Below are positions 61,951 through 64,000 of a DNA stretch of 64,000 nucleotides, one piece after another (positions within the stretch are counted from its first letter, which is position 1; each line of letters begins with the position of its first letter). The notes under the pieces were generated by a model. It searched no databases. It saw nothing but the letters and a program-made list of their open reading frames with translations, and was not told where the DNA came from. The position numbers and the translations under genes are program-made. Source of the stretch: Parasponia andersonii (taxonomy: Eukaryota > Streptophyta > Magnoliopsida > Rosales > Cannabaceae); NCBI GenBank assembly GCA_002914805.1, contig JXTB01000006.1, positions 1,373,288-1,437,287 of the forward strand, written 5' to 3'.

Positions 61951-63599
61951 AAAAGACACTGTTTTAGAGGGAATGTTTTAGTAAAATTTGTATTCATGGT
62001 ACTTAAAAATTGTGCCAATATGTTACGGATCTAAATTTTTAACTATTGATGTTACTTAAAATAACGATTAAAAATGATGTCATATCCTATAGTTTACTAC
62101 ATAAAATAAATGATTTACTGTTGCATAGCAATTGGGATTGATCAAATTGCTTTGGATTATAATTTGACTTCTATCAAAATGATCAAGAATGTTCTTTCGA
62201 AAAAAAAAAAAATGATCAAGAATGCATATACATGATTTCATTTTGCATTTTATCAAGAAAAAAGAAATTAAGAAACTCTTTGTACCAGTCAATTTGGACT
62301 TTGGACTCGGGAAAAAAGTTGTTCGACCTAAAAATCTGCACTAAAAGTGAGGCTGGGATACTTTATTCTAATTTGACTCTTAATAATGCGGATGTAACGG
62401 AAAGTTGTCTTTAGTATCTTTTACTTTAAAGTAAATAAATAAATAAAGCATCACTAATTTCCTATGATAATAAATAAAGCTCAAACTCGCATTTGATCGA
62501 CTCTGCTCTACTACGTTTTCATGATAGATATAACAATTACCGTTTGTTACCAAATATCAATCATGAAAAAGGCAAAAAAAAAAAAAAAAGCATTGTTCAT
62601 ATTTGTCCGATAAAAAATTGTAACAAAATATTTGTTGTATAACATGATCTTATATATACTTAATGTTCATTTGCGTTGGGGACAAAATAATTAAGTATTG
62701 CTACCAGATATCGTAGTAGAAAAATTAAGAACGTGATTTGATTTCTAGAAAAAGCTGACTGGCAAAAGTTAGTTTTAGGCTACTTTTAGAATCGAGTGAT
62801 TGATAGTCCATAGGGTGTGTACTATTACACAAAATAGTAGTTCTAGAATTTGATTTGATATGATTTTACTTTGAAACCAAACCTTAGGCCTACAATAAGT
62901 TGAATCGTTTTCGCACAAGTGGGCGAGATAGGTAGCTAGCTAGCTTGAGGACAAAAAAGTATCACTAATTGAGGTGTGACTTTACACACAGAAGTCGTAC
63001 GTATGATTCATTGTCTATTGCTATATATCCACGTATAAAAATAAAATTTAAATATAATAAATGTTACAGGAACATAAGATCCCATACACAACTTTATGCT
63101 ACATCCACATATCGATAGACATTTTTTTTTTTGGTAGTTTATGCACGCGTATGACTATCCGAATTCCGGAACTTCTCAGGAAGAGAACAAGCGTTTTTTT
63201 TTTTTTTCTTTTCGCTAAAAAATAAAGCTTATATTATTAGAGGATGGCGCACTTTATAATTTGGATAATGACTCTACTCACAATTAATAGATTTTTTAAA
63301 AGTAAATTGATCATAAACCTTCAACTATCAAAGTGATCACAATTTAGTGTTTGAAATATTAATTTTTTGAATAGTATTATGTATGATATAATTAACGGAC
63401 CTAGGATAAATTTAATATCTTAATAAGCTTGAGGTCTATAATTTTAAATTCTTTTGATACATTGGCCACACATTGGGTCAAAGATACTAACTGTCACACA
63501 TGTGATAAGGTCCATTGGTTTATTGTCTTTAATCATGAAATCTAGTCGTTGGTCATAAATGAGTCGAGCTAATTGTACGTGTCTCATCATAGAAATAAG
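61951..63599. other. AT-rich spacer
   Basis: Several homopolymer runs (about 62200, 62577 and 63192) and no protein-like frame or RNA gene. The last five bases, ATAAG (63595-63599), would be the target duplication of the LTR that follows. Confidence 0.45.
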
Positions 63600-64000
63600 T
63601 GTTGGATTTAAAAATGATTTTTCGCAGCGGAAGATTGACCCAGGAATATTCAAAAAAATTCCACAAAATAATTGACTATATGAGTGCATAGTATTAATTC
63701 ATATCAAATAGGAACATATAAAGAGAATAGATCTAGTACCTCTTGTAGCCTATCAGCGGATCCTAGTTTTATTGTCTTCTAAACCACGATCTTCCAATCC
63801 AAGCCTCAAACATAACTGGATGAACATGTGGGCGTTGCGTACAATTTCTTAAACTCACACACTTTAGGCACTTGTAATTTTCTCAATACATGAGATTACA
63901 AGAGTTTTGTTCTACAGAAAATAGGAAGACACTCTTCTTTTTCTCTCTAGTTTATGGAGGCTCTATAGAAAATAATACATACTATTCTGTCTTCTGCTAG
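63600..64000 (-). mobile_element. LTR of copia family B, cut by window edge
   Basis: It begins TGTTGGATTTAAAAATG and matches the LTR at 48331 and the one at 44354 throughout, including CTTGTAGCCTATCAGCGGAT, GCGTTGCGTACAATTTCTTA and TCTTCTTTTTCTCTCTAG. Only the first 400 of about 1.9 kb are in the window, so I cannot tell a solo LTR from a whole element. Confidence 0.85.

Noticed and set aside
1..64000. tRNA, rRNA or spliceosomal RNA genes
   Set aside because: I looked for cloverleaf ends with TTCGA-type boxes and for snRNA promoter words by eye and found none convincing. A covariance-model scan would be decisive.

Overview
The window is nuclear DNA from a flowering plant, most likely a eudicot. 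It is AT-rich, with spliced genes using GT-AG introns, plant-specific protein families and many fragmented transposons. Nothing in it is bacterial: there are no operons, ribosome binding sites or CRISPR arrays. Assembly gaps are at 4145-4157, 31921 and 50365-51310.

Five protein genes look intact: (1) 11771-13846 (+), an intronless U-box/ARM E3 ubiquitin ligase of the PUB18/PUB19 type; (2) 25006-30821 (-), a 17-exon gene for plastid UDP-glucose pyrophosphorylase 3 (UGP3), 873 residues when all exons are joined; (3) 34447-36358 (+), a 3-exon secreted GDSL esterase/lipase of 359 residues; (4) 53999-55084 (-), a 3-exon gene for a small, probably plastid-targeted CxxC...HxxC protein of 175 residues, which I cannot name; (5) 55884-59896 (-), a 9-exon KUP/HAK/KT potassium transporter of the KUP2 type, 792 residues. 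They do not form a pathway. From memory, the GDSL, KUP2 and UGP3 relatives in Arabidopsis lie in the two duplicated segments around At2g40 and At3g56, so part of the order may be an old conserved block.

The rest is mostly transposon debris, much of it nested. At the left are the end of a long LTR, a MITE, two Mutator-like elements with near-perfect 9-base target duplications (3915-5706 and 9342-10394), a palindromic MITE and a (TA)n-inserted MITE. At 14330-18240 a decayed LINE ORF1 is split by a 2.6 kb solo LTR with a perfect 5-base target duplication. A complete but dead Ty1/copia element lies at 18935-24240, just downstream of UGP3, whose last exon and 3' flank are partly duplicated.

Between the GDSL gene and the small plastid-protein gene (about 37.4-52.4 kb) are a degenerate CACTA element containing a 1.2 kb inverted repeat, then a broken second copy of the GDSL gene. 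That copy is split by a second copia element (44354-50226) and a hAT-like element that contains the large gap. The last 400 bases are another LTR of this second copia family.

I did not find a new biological system. The most interesting items are the transposon architectures, the GDSL duplicate and its flanking repeats, and the MITE that sits inside (TA)n microsatellites.
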